Assembly: GCA_020161775.1 (NCBI GenBank)
Contig: JAIUOW010000001.1
Coordinates: 269,738-333,737, forward strand
DNA length: 64,000 nt
Direction of reading: 5' to 3'
DNA from: Pseudomonadota bacterium
GTDB taxonomy: Bacteria; Pseudomonadota; Gammaproteobacteria; Burkholderiales; Burkholderiaceae_C
The notes beneath the pieces are model-generated. The model saw nothing but the letters and a program-made list of their open reading frames with translations, was not told where the DNA came from and did not search any database. This document shows, piece by piece, positions 49,159 to 57,368 of the stretch (position 1 is its first letter; the number at the start of each line of letters is the position of its first letter). The translations under genes were made by a program, and so were the position numbers.

Positions 49159-50001
49159 TCACACCTGCGGCCTGTACAGGCGCTGCAGCACCCACGGCCA
49201 CCCCAGCGTGAACCACAACCCCGCCCGCAGGGCGGTATAGCGCACGGTGAACCCGCGCAGGGCCAGAGCCCCCAGCCCAAAGCCCAGCAGCAGCGATGCA
49301 TCACGCACCAGCGAGTTGATCTGCAAGGGCGCGATCTGCACGCCGGGGTGCAGCGCCGCCGCATTCGCAGCCCATTCGGACGGCATCGTCCAGCCCGCGG
49401 CCACTGCGGACTGCAATGCAAACCCCAGCCCCACCAGGCTGAGCCAGCCGGCCAGCAACAGCAGCCGCTGATCCATGAGGCTGCGCGCGAGGAACGCGCG
49501 GCGCACCGGCCCTTCGACCCGGCGGAACACCACCACCAGCGCCAGGCCCACAGCCAGACCGGCGGCGATCTGCGACGGAAAGTGAACGCCGAAGTAAATG
49601 CGCGACACACCAATGCCCGCAATCATCAGCGCGCAGACAACCCACCCCAGCGGCCGGCGCGTGAACGTCGCCAGCAGCCCCCAGAACGCCGCGGCCGACT
49701 GCGCATGGCCGGACGGCATGCCGGCCGCCGTGTCGATCGAGCCGGTGTACAGCCCCGGTTGCAGCCAATACGGGCGCGGCTCGAGGATGACGATCTTCAC
49801 CAGTGTGTTGATACAGCTGGACAGCAGCAGCAGCGCGGCCAGCCGCAGCGCGTGCGGCGGCGACACACACCAGTAGGCAAAGGCGATCACCGCCATGTAG
49901 ATCGAACCATAGCCGGCGCCACTGAACGCGGCCATCACCGGCTTGAGGGCCGGGCCCCAGGCCTGGAAGGCGGCCAATAGCTGCAGGTCGGTTTCCGTCA
50001 T
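49159..50001 (-). CDS. PAP2-family membrane phosphatase
   Basis: This 280-residue polytopic protein has the three PAP2 motifs: C1 KIVILEPRPYW, C2 MPSGHAQSA and C3 SRIYFGVHFPSQ. The usual Asp at the end of C3 is Gln here. The first part is cytosolic or periplasmic helical, and the last third has extra helices. It may dephosphorylate a lipid phosphate such as undecaprenyl-PP. The ATG at 50001 gives MTETDLQLLAAFQAWG; the alternative at 50025 overlaps the next gene. Confidence 0.88.
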   Translation of the reverse strand: MTETDLQLLAAFQAWGPALKPVMAAFSGAGYGSIYMAVIAFAYWCVSPPHALRLAALLLLSSCINTLVKIVILEPRPYWLQPGLYTGSIDTAAGMPSGHAQSAAAFWGLLATFTRRPLGWVVCALMIAGIGVSRIYFGVHFPSQIAAGLAVGLALVVVFRRVEGPVRRAFLARSLMDQRLLLLAGWLSLVGLGFALQSAVAAGWTMPSEWAANAAALHPGVQIAPLQINSLVRDASLLLGFGLGALALRGFTVRYTALRAGLWFTLGWPWVLQRLYRPQV

Positions 50002-50011
50002 GGTGCGTGCA

Positions 50012-51181
50012 TCACTGGCGCCCAAGCGCCTTGATACGCCGCCACACGACCGCAGGCGCTTCGATCATCCCCATGTAGCCCATGCATTCCCGCAGGCGGT
50101 GCGGATGGTCCTGCAGATGCTGGATGGCCTTGGCCAGAGCAGTAGCGACACTGTCGCCATACGCCTGCGACGCCTTGGTCATGGCCTGTGCCAGCAGCTC
50201 GCGTGACGGCTGCATCATGGCCAGATCGATCAGGTCGCGGCTGAACACGCTGGCGTCAGCCCAGCGGTCGGCGTTGGCCAGCAATTTGCTGGCAGCCATG
50301 TCCAGCGGCGTGAGGGTTGACACACCACACAGGCGGTCCGCGTCGGCCGGTGTGGCGAGTGCGATACGCGCTTCGAACACGATCTCGAATTTGATGGCCA
50401 CGTCTTCCACTTGCAGCACGGTGCGGATGCCGTACTGGTCCGTGCGCACTTCGCGCAGATGCGCCAGCACGCAGCCGGGCCGCGCAATGGCCTGCAGGCC
50501 GTCGGGGCTCGCCAGTTGCTGGCGCAGTTGCCGGTAACCGGCCTGGTCAGACACCAGGAAATCGATGTCCACCGATTCCCGGTATTCGCCATAGCGCAGC
50601 GTCATGGCGGTGCCCCCGCCAAACAGGCAGTGGCAAGCGTCGAGCTTGCCTGCGTCCAGCATCAGGAGCACGGTGGCAATGCGGCGATGGTGCGGGCGGC
50701 TAAACAAGCAATTGCCCCCACCCAGTGTTGCCGCCAGCTGCTGCACCAGGATGCGTTCACGCGGCGTCAGGGCCGCGACATCCACATGGCGCCAGTTGCG
50801 TTCGTACAGGTTCAGCGCCTCTTGCGGCGTCAGCGCCTTGGCGCCTGGGAGCTGCCAGGCCAGGCGCTTGAGTTGCGGGTAGTCGGCCAGCACAATTTGT
50901 GGTGGCAGAACTGCATCGGCTGAATGCATGGAAGGCGCAGCGTGCGGATCGGCCAACCTGAACTCCAGCCCCAACGCAGCAGCCGCTGCACCGTAGGCCC
51001 CGAGGGTCACCGAAGGCTCGCCGCGCTCGATACGGTACAGGGTGGGGCGAGACAGCCCGGCGGCTTGCGCCGCCGTGGTGGCATTGACCTTGAGCTGCTT
51101 GCGGCGCGCGCGCAGGCTGGCCCCCAGGTCTGCGAACTGGCGAGCTTGGGTATCTGTGATGGGCGGGGCGGCGGCAGGCAT
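50012..51181 (-). CDS. XRE helix-turn-helix fused to AbiEii-type nucleotidyltransferase
   Basis: This single 389-residue protein combines two parts usually made by separate toxin-antitoxin genes. Residues 20-75 form an XRE-type HTH (ASLRARRKQLKVNATTAAQA then GLSRPTLYRIERGEPSV). Residues about 145-370 match the nucleotidyl transferase AbiEii/AbiGii toxin family, with FGGGTAMTLRYGEYRESVDIDFLV providing the GG..(T) and D205-x-D207 catalytic elements, and later TPLDMAASKLLAN. The two are joined by a linker near 80-140. The start codon abuts a large palindrome. Activity as a self-contained toxin-antitoxin protein is inferred. Confidence 0.85.
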   Translation of the reverse strand: MPAAAPPITDTQARQFADLGASLRARRKQLKVNATTAAQAAGLSRPTLYRIERGEPSVTLGAYGAAAAALGLEFRLADPHAAPSMHSADAVLPPQIVLADYPQLKRLAWQLPGAKALTPQEALNLYERNWRHVDVAALTPRERILVQQLAATLGGGNCLFSRPHHRRIATVLLMLDAGKLDACHCLFGGGTAMTLRYGEYRESVDIDFLVSDQAGYRQLRQQLASPDGLQAIARPGCVLAHLREVRTDQYGIRTVLQVEDVAIKFEIVFEARIALATPADADRLCGVSTLTPLDMAASKLLANADRWADASVFSRDLIDLAMMQPSRELLAQAMTKASQAYGDSVATALAKAIQHLQDHPHRLRECMGYMGMIEAPAVVWRRIKALGRQ

Positions 51182-51231
51182 TTGATTCTCATTTTATACA
51201 AAAACTGTATTTTGTAAATTTTGAGAATCAA
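51182..51231 (-). promoter_or_regulatory. Promoter-spanning palindrome of the XRE-AbiEii gene
   Basis: Perfect 10-bp outer arms (TTGATTCTCA at 51182-51191 and its inverse at 51222-51231) enclose inner arms TACAAAA (51197-51203) and TTTTGTA (51210-51216). On the minus strand TTTACA (51219-51214) and TAAAAT (51196-51191), 17 bp apart, form a likely promoter inside it. The outer arm touches the start codon, so binding of the XRE domain would block its own transcription. Confidence 0.7.
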
Positions 51232-51310
51232 AAAATACCTACCCACTTCCCCACGCATCATGCGCGGCCCGCGTCGGAATATGACGGGCTTTTCCCCCCT
51301 TCTTCCCCAC

Positions 51311-51337
51311 TTAAGTTTTCCGGCGGACGCGAACAAT
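51311..51337 (+). promoter_or_regulatory. Possible sigma-28 (FliA) promoter of flhB
   Basis: TTAAGTTT at 51311-51318 followed after 11 bp by CGAACAAT at 51330-51337 resembles flagellar sigma-28 promoters (TAAAGTTT-N11-GCCGATAA). The upstream half is good and the downstream half is weak. It ends 29 nt before the flhB ATG. Confidence 0.35.
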
Positions 51338-51366
51338 CGAGCGGTCAATGAGTACCCCACCGTTCC

Positions 51367-52500
51367 ATGTCCGCCTCTGAAACCAGCCGCAAAGACCGCC
51401 AGCTGCCCGCGACCGAGCAGCGCCTGAAGCAGGCGCGCGAGGAAGGGCAGATCGCGCGTTCGCGCGACCTGGTGCACCTGGCGGCCATTGGCGCGCTGCT
51501 GGCGCTGCTGTCTTTCCTGGGGCCCTGGGTGGGCGGGCAGTCGCTGGAGCTGGTGGGCGCGGGGCTGCATTTCAGCCGCGACGACGCCTTTGAGCCCGCG
51601 CGCATGGTGCCGCACCTGGCCCGCCTGGGCACGGCCGGCCTGTCCACCGTCGTGCCGCTGCTGGCGGCCATGGCCATCCTGCTGGCTGGCAGCACGCTGG
51701 CCGTCAGCGGCTGGAACCTGACCCTGAAGGCGCTGGAGCCCAAGTTCGACCGCGTGAACCCGCTGGCCGGCATCGGCCGCCTGGTGGGCTGGCAGTCGGT
51801 GCTGACCCAACTGCGCCTGGCCGTGCTGGCCGCCGCGCTGCTGGGCTGCGCCGCCTGGTATGTGGTGCAGCACGCAGACGAGATCGACGCGCTGTCGCGC
51901 ATGCCGCTGGGCGCGGCGCTTGCCACGGGCTTTGGCTGGCTGGCCGGCGGCCTGTCGCTGCTCACGCTGGTGTGCCTGGTGGCCGCCGGCATTGACGTGC
52001 CGATGCAGATCTTCAAGCACCGCGCCGACCTGCGCATGACGCTGGAAGAAGTGAAGAAAGAGAACAAGGAGTCCGACGGCGACCCGCATGTGAAGGGCGA
52101 GCGCCGCCGCCGCGCGCGCGAGCTGTCGCGCGGGCGCATGCTGGCCGCCATGCCCACGGCCAGCGTGATCGTCACCAACCCCACCCACTACGCCGTGGCG
52201 CTGCACTATGACGAGGCCAGCATGAATGCGCCGCGCATCGTGGCCATGGGCGCGGACCACCTGGCCTTCAAGATCCGCGAGATTGCCGCGGCCGCACGGG
52301 TGCCCGTGCTGGAGGCGCCGCCGCTGGCGCGCGCGCTGTACAAGCATGGCGACATCGACGCGGAGGTGCCCGTGGCGCTGTACACCGCGGTGGCGCAGGT
52401 GCTGGCCTGGGTGTTCCGCCTGCGCGGCGCGCTGTTGCCCCCGCCGCAGCCGCATATTGACCTGCCGCCGGGCATGGATCCGCTGGAGGCCGCGCGATGA
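51367..52500 (+). CDS. flhB: Flagellar export protein FlhB
   Basis: This 377-residue export-gate and substrate-switch protein appears intact. It has the N-terminal [19 protein letters not shown], four membrane helices in the first 210 residues, and the autocleavage motif NPTH in [11 protein letters not shown] (near residue 264), followed by the cytosolic domain. The ATG of flhA overlaps its stop. Since flhA, fliM, fliN, fliO, cheB and others are broken, FlhB probably no longer serves a working flagellum unless a second copy of the system exists elsewhere. Confidence 0.95.
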   Translation: MSASETSRKDRQLPATEQRLKQAREEGQIARSRDLVHLAAIGALLALLSFLGPWVGGQSLELVGAGLHFSRDDAFEPARMVPHLARLGTAGLSTVVPLLAAMAILLAGSTLAVSGWNLTLKALEPKFDRVNPLAGIGRLVGWQSVLTQLRLAVLAAALLGCAAWYVVQHADEIDALSRMPLGAALATGFGWLAGGLSLLTLVCLVAAGIDVPMQIFKHRADLRMTLEEVKKENKESDGDPHVKGERRRRARELSRGRMLAAMPTASVIVTNPTHYAVALHYDEASMNAPRIVAMGADHLAFKIREIAAAARVPVLEAPPLARALYKHGDIDAEVPVALYTAVAQVLAWVFRLRGALLPPPQPHIDLPPGMDPLEAAR

Positions 52501-53684
52501 ATCCCGTGGTGCCCGGCCGCCCCGCTGCCGCCCCTGGCGCGATGAATGCGCCAGGCGCACCCAACGCCCTGACGCGGCTGATCGGCCCGTTGCCGCACAT
52601 GCGCGCGCTGGCCGCGCCGCTGCTCATCGTGATGATCCTGGCCATGATGCTGGTGCCGCTGCCGGCCATCGTGCTGGACCTGCTGTTCACCTTCAACATC
52701 GCGGTGTCGCTGGTGGTGCTGATGGTGGCGGCGTACACCAAACGCACGCTGGACTTTGCAAGCTTTCCGAGCGTGCTGCTGGTCACCACGCTGCTGCGCC
52801 TGGCGCTGAACGTGGCGTCCACCCGCGCGGTGCTGCTGTATGGCCACACCGGCACCGGCGCGGCCGGCCAGGTGATTGAATCGTTCGCGCATTTCCTGAT
52901 CGGCGGCAGCCTGGCCGTGGGCCTGGTGGTGTTCGCCATCCTGACCATCATCAATTTCGTGGTGGTCACCAAGGGCGCCGGGCGCATTGCCGAGGTGTCG
53001 GCCCGCTTCGCGCTGGACGCCATGCCCGGCAAGCAGATGGCCATTGACGCCGACATGGCCTCGGGCAGCATCGACGAGAAGGAAGCCCGCAAGCGCCGCA
53101 ACGAGGTGACGCAGGAGGCCGAGTTCTACGGCTCCATGGACGGTGCCAGCAAGTTCGTGCGCGGCGACGCCATCGCCGGCATCATGATCCTGGCCATCAA
53201 CATGGTGGGCGGCCTGGCCATTGGCATGCTGCAGCACAACCTGCCGATCGAAACCGCCATCAACAACTATGTGCTGCTGGCCATCGGCGACGGCCTGGTG
53301 GCCCAGGTGCCGGCGCTGGTGATCTCGGTGGCGGCGGGCCTGGTGGTGTCGCGCGTGGGCGACGACGACATCGGCAACCAGATCGCCGGGCAGCTGTTTT
53401 CCATTCCGCGCGCCCTGGGCCTGACCGGCAAGAAAAAGAATGCTCTCCAGGACTACCTTGCCAAGATCACAGAATGGCGCAATGCATTCGCACACGGAAA
53501 AGTACAGCACAACTCCCAGAGCGGTTGCTTTATCAGCTACTACTCTGGCAATCAGAAAACATTGCGATTGACAGACGACTACTGGGGCAACGTCGAGCGA
53601 GTCTTTCGAGGCTGTGACGGTTTAATAGATGAGGTGACAAGGAAAGTCCAAGAGCTCAAAAGCGATGCTGCACCAACAGCTTGA
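52497..53684 (+). pseudogene. flhA: flhA membrane domain fused in frame to a HEPN-like tail
   Basis: Codons 1-310 are FlhA: the membrane helices, the FHIPEP-type loop [24 protein letters not shown] (positions 180-203) and the segment to [12 protein letters not shown]. At about 53427 FlhA stops and the frame continues for 85 codons of unrelated, lower-GC sequence ending at 53684. That tail contains [11 protein letters not shown], an R-x4-H motif as in HEPN ribonucleases (Arg327, His332). The cytosolic export-gate ring domain of FlhA is therefore lost. Whether the chimera is expressed is unknown. Confidence 0.82.
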
Positions 53685-53955
53685 GCATGGATTTACCTCC
53701 ATGCACAGGCCTGTACGGGATTGCATTTTTGAGGCATCGCTAATGACTCTCGCAGGCGCGCCGGGTGGCTGTGCCCGGGCGGAGCGAAGGATTCGCGCTG
53801 CGTACATGAGTCGCGCGTGCAGACCATGGTGGCAGCGCCAGCCATCATGGTCTGCTACAAAAACATCTGCGCGAGCTCGTAGCGCAGAACGGGCACGGAC
53901 GCCCGGCGCGCTCGCCAACCAAGGCACGTGAGGCGCCAGCCAGACTCAGGCAAGC
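53685..53955. other. Gene-free stretch after the flhA chimera
   Basis: These 271 bp between the chimera and the HDOD pseudogene hold no convincing gene, terminator or repeat. The start of the stretch is AT-richer than the chromosome average, like the HEPN-like tail before it, and then returns to GC-rich sequence near 53750, so the foreign segment probably ends about there. Confidence 0.4.
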
Positions 53956-54683
53956 CTACTCACACACCTCACGCACCAGTTCCCCCGCCGCACCGCTGGA
54001 GATGTTCAGCAACTGACCCAGCTCGGCGTAATCGTCGGGCAGCGCGGCGTTGTCCCAGCCGGTCTGCGAATGGCGCGCGATGCGCACGGCCAGCATCACG
54101 CAGCGCGGGCCGGGGCGGGCCGACTGGCCGGGCTCGGACAGGCTGCGCAGGAAATCCGGCAGGCCCCACTGCGCCGCCAGCGCATGCTGCAGCGCGGCCA
54201 GCTCCACGCCCAGCAGGGCGCGCTGCACGTCAACCGAGCGCAGCGTGGGGTCGGCCTGCTGGCGTTGCGCCATCTGCACGGCCAGCGCGGGCGCCTCGCA
54301 CCACAGCAGCAGGCCGGCAAAGTTGTCCAGCAGCGCGGCCTGGTGCAGCACCTCGGCGTCTCATGGGCCAGGCGATCTTCCAGCACGGGCGGGTCGCCCA
54401 GGTGGGTGAAGAAAGGCTCGATGCCCAGCATCACGATGCCGGCGGTGACGGTTTCCACCGGTGTGCGCAGCCGGCTGCCCAGGCGCTGGTGCACGCAGAT
54501 CAGCACGCGCAGCGTCATGAGCGGGTCATGCAGCACGGTGTGCGCCAGCGAATTGGCGTCGGCGCGCTCGGGCATCTGCTGCCAGGCGGCCAGGGCGTCA
54601 CGCGTGCTGCGCAGCACCGGCACCTGCACGGCACCCAGCGTCTGCGCCCAGCGGGCCATCGGATCGGGATGGGTCAGGAGCAT
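53956..54683 (-). pseudogene. HDOD-domain protein, frameshifted
   Basis: The N-terminal part (from the ATG at 54683: MLLTHPDPMARWAQTLGAV) contains an HDOD-like stretch ANSLAHTVLHDPLMTLRVL and TVTAGIVMLGIEPFF. At about 54360 the frame changes by one base: EDRLAH continues in another frame as AEVLHQAALLDNFAGLLLW and runs to the stop at 53956. Joined, the product would be about 242 residues. HDOD proteins often accompany motility and signalling genes. A sequencing error could mimic this. Confidence 0.7.
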
Positions 54684-54755
54684 GCCGGACTCTTCGGCAG
54701 CGCAAGCCCATACTTGAGGACAGGCTTTTGGCTGCACCGGCCCCAGAATGGCGCC

Positions 54756-55448
54756 ATGACCGACACCGCACTGCCCGACTCGCCCGCCTATGCCTCCTGG
54801 GACGCCAGCGCGGCGCTTTCAGCGCCCTGGCGGCAGGCGACGCACCTGGGCACGCTGGTGCACCTGGACGAGGGCGCCACGCTGTACCGGCAAGGGGAGC
54901 AGCACCGTAATTTCTACCTGCTGCGCGAGGGCTTCGTACACACCACCATCCTGCAGGGCAACGGGACGCCACTGCTGCTGGAAATCTTTGGCCCCGGCGC
55001 GATTTTCGGCGAGGCCACTGCGTTCGCCGCCCTGCCGCGCTCGGTGACCATCCACGCCGCCAGCGCCGCCACGCTGAGCCGCTACACCCCGGCGGAGGTG
55101 GAGCCTGCCATCTACCAGCAGCCCGAGCTGGCTGCCGCGCTGCTGAGGCTCATGGGCTACAAGACGCACTTCCTGCTGCGCACGCTCAAGCGCTTTGCCA
55201 GCACCGAGCCGCAGCACCGCGTGGTGGAACTGCTGGCCCGCGTGGCGCGGCTTGACGGCCCGCCGGGGGGCGCCAACACACAGGTCGACCTCACGCATGC
55301 CCAGCTGGCCTCCATGCTGGCGCTCAGCCGCGTGACGGTCACACGCACGCTCAAGGCGCTGGCGCAGCGCGGCCTCATAGAGACCGAGTCGCGCCGCGTG
55401 GTGATCCGCGACCGCGAATCCCTGGTGGCCATGCTGCGCGAACTGTGA
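54756..55448 (+). CDS. Crp/Fnr-family transcriptional regulator
   Basis: This 230-residue regulator has an N-terminal cyclic-nucleotide-binding-like beta roll (LDEGATLYRQGEQHRNFYLLREG region and PGAIFGEATAFAALPRS) and a C-terminal winged helix with THAQLASMLALSRVTVTRTL. It has no N-terminal cysteine cluster, so it is not an oxygen-sensing FNR. The ATG at 54756 is chosen because the domain begins soon after and earlier frames run through the HDOD pseudogene. It precedes the Bug/SDR pair but a link is unproven. Confidence 0.92.
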   Translation: MTDTALPDSPAYASWDASAALSAPWRQATHLGTLVHLDEGATLYRQGEQHRNFYLLREGFVHTTILQGNGTPLLLEIFGPGAIFGEATAFAALPRSVTIHAASAATLSRYTPAEVEPAIYQQPELAAALLRLMGYKTHFLLRTLKRFASTEPQHRVVELLARVARLDGPPGGANTQVDLTHAQLASMLALSRVTVTRTLKALAQRGLIETESRRVVIRDRESLVAMLREL

Positions 55449-55523
55449 GTTTGTATCTGGCGATACCGCCGGGGCGCGGCCCCCTGGCCTAACATCCGCG
55501 CCACCCTCTTTCGGAGAAAAACC

Positions 55524-56492
55524 ATGGATCGCAGACATTTCATGGCGGGCCTGGGCGCCGCCGCGCTGCCGCTGGCCGCACGCGCACAGCAAGGCAAGCC
55601 CATCCGCGTCATCGTGCCGTTCACCGCGGGCGGCGCCACGGACGTCACCACCCGCATCATCACGGAGAAGGCCGCGCAGCTGCTGGGCACCGCCATGCTC
55701 ATCGAAAACCGCCCTGGCGGCGGCGGCGGCATCGGCGTGGACATGGTGGCCAAGGCAGCGCCAGACGGCCACACCATCGGCATGGCGGCCGTGGCCATGA
55801 ACGCCATCAACCCGTGGCTGTTCAAGAAGCTGCCCTACGACCCCATCAAGGACTTCGCGCCCATCACGCAGATGGTGCGCATCCCCAATGTGCTGGTGAT
55901 GAACGCGGACACGGCCCGGCGGCTGAAGATCAGCACGCTGAAAGACTTCATTGCCTATGCCAGGGCCAACCCGGCGCGCCTGAGCTACGCCAGCGGCGGC
56001 AACGGTAGCGGCGGCCACCTGGCCGGGGAAATGTTCAAGAAAAAGGCGGGCTTCTATGCGGTGCACATCCCGTACAACGGGGGCGGCCCGTCGCAGCTGG
56101 CCATGTTGTCGGGCACGGTGGACTACACACTGGACAACCTGGCCACGTCGGGCGCCAACATCCGTGCGGGCAAGGTCATCCCCCTGGCCGTGACCACACC
56201 CAGGCGCAGCCCGCTGCTGCCCGACGTGCCGGCCATCGCCGAGACCTACCCAGGCTTCGAGATTGACACCTGGTGGGGCCTGATTGCCCCGGCCGGCACG
56301 CCGCGCGACGTGGTGGCGCGCCTGAATGCCGCCTATGTGGCGGCGCTGGAATCGCCCGACGTCAAGACCCGGTTCGCCGGCATGATGGCCGAACCCGTGC
56401 CCACCACGCCCGAACAGTTTGGCGATCTCATGCGCCGCGAGCACGCGCGCTATGAAAGCGTGGTCAAGGCCAGCGGCGCCACGGTGGACTGA
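55524..56492 (+). CDS. Bug-family substrate-binding protein
   Basis: This 322-residue periplasmic protein has a twin-arginine-like signal (DRRHFMAGLGAAALPLAARA) and Bug family segments PIRVIVPFTAGGATDVTTRI, LIENRPGGGGGIGVDMVA and HIPYNGGGPSQLAMLSGTVDY. A GGAG ribosome-binding site precedes it. It is followed after 6 nt by an SDR gene, so binding protein and dehydrogenase likely act on related compounds. Confidence 0.93.
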   Translation: MDRRHFMAGLGAAALPLAARAQQGKPIRVIVPFTAGGATDVTTRIITEKAAQLLGTAMLIENRPGGGGGIGVDMVAKAAPDGHTIGMAAVAMNAINPWLFKKLPYDPIKDFAPITQMVRIPNVLVMNADTARRLKISTLKDFIAYARANPARLSYASGGNGSGGHLAGEMFKKKAGFYAVHIPYNGGGPSQLAMLSGTVDYTLDNLATSGANIRAGKVIPLAVTTPRRSPLLPDVPAIAETYPGFEIDTWWGLIAPAGTPRDVVARLNAAYVAALESPDVKTRFAGMMAEPVPTTPEQFGDLMRREHARYESVVKASGATVD

Positions 56493-56498
56493 CACGCC

Positions 56499-57254
56499 AT
56501 GCCCTTGCACATGCATGAATGCACCGCGCTGGTCACCGGTGCGGGGCAGGGCAACGGCGCGGCGCTGGCCGAGGGGCTGGCGCGCCTGGGCGCGAACGTG
56601 ATCGCCGCCGACCGCGATGCGCCGGCTGCCCGGCGCACGGCGCAGCGCATCACCGACGCAGGCGGCAGCGCGCAGGCGCTGGCACTGGACGTGACCGACG
56701 CACCGGCCTGCCAGGCGGCGGCCGCCGCCCTGCACCTGCCGCCCGGCCATCGCCTGGTGCTGGTCAACAACGCCGGCGTGCGCCCGCGCCACCCGTTTGA
56801 CAGCGACACGCGTGACCAGGCCTGGCGCGACGCCATGGCGGTCAATGTGGACGGCGTGCGCAACATGATCCTGGCCTTTGAAGGGCTGCTGGCGGCCAGT
56901 AGCGGCTGCGTGGTGAACATCGGCTCAATCTCCGCATCGCGCGCTTCGGGCGGTGGCATTGCCTATTCGCCGTCCAAGGCGGCGGCCGAAATGCTCACGC
57001 GCGTGATGGCGCTGGAACTCGCGCCCCGGGGCATCCGGGTGAACGCGGTGGCGCCGGGCGTGATGGAAACGCCCATGACGGAAACCTCGCGCAACGACCC
57101 CGCGCGCCGCGCCTACCTGATGCAGCGCATCCCGCTCAAGCGTTTTGGCCAGCCGGCGGAGCTGGTGGGGCCGGTGGCCTTTCTGGCGTCACCCCTGGCC
57201 AGCTATGTGACCGGCGCGATCCTGAGCGTGGACGGCGGCTACCTGGCCGTTTAG
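56499..57254 (+). CDS. Short-chain dehydrogenase/reductase
   Basis: This 251-residue SDR has the cofactor motif TGAGQGNGAALAEGLA, NNAGVRP, and the catalytic Ser-Tyr-Lys as NIGSIS...YSPSK. The aspartate in AADRDA after the second strand suggests NAD preference. The C-terminal FLASPLASYVTGAILSVDGG is typical. Substrate is unknown. It is cotranscribed with the Bug-family gene. Confidence 0.92.
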   Translation: MPLHMHECTALVTGAGQGNGAALAEGLARLGANVIAADRDAPAARRTAQRITDAGGSAQALALDVTDAPACQAAAAALHLPPGHRLVLVNNAGVRPRHPFDSDTRDQAWRDAMAVNVDGVRNMILAFEGLLAASSGCVVNIGSISASRASGGGIAYSPSKAAAEMLTRVMALELAPRGIRVNAVAPGVMETPMTETSRNDPARRAYLMQRIPLKRFGQPAELVGPVAFLASPLASYVTGAILSVDGGYLAV

Positions 57255-57368
57255 CAGGCTGGTCGGGGTCTTCCGCAGCGCGCGCGTATTCTTGAGGCCC
57301 CTCCTCCAAAGTGGGGAGGCGCCGTGCCCCCGTGGCTGGGACACTGCGCAAGCATCAAGGAGGACCCC

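Noticed and set aside
54819-56792. A 657-codon minus-strand frame opposite the Crp, Bug and SDR genes
   Set aside because: It spans three recognised genes on the other strand and has shadow-type composition.
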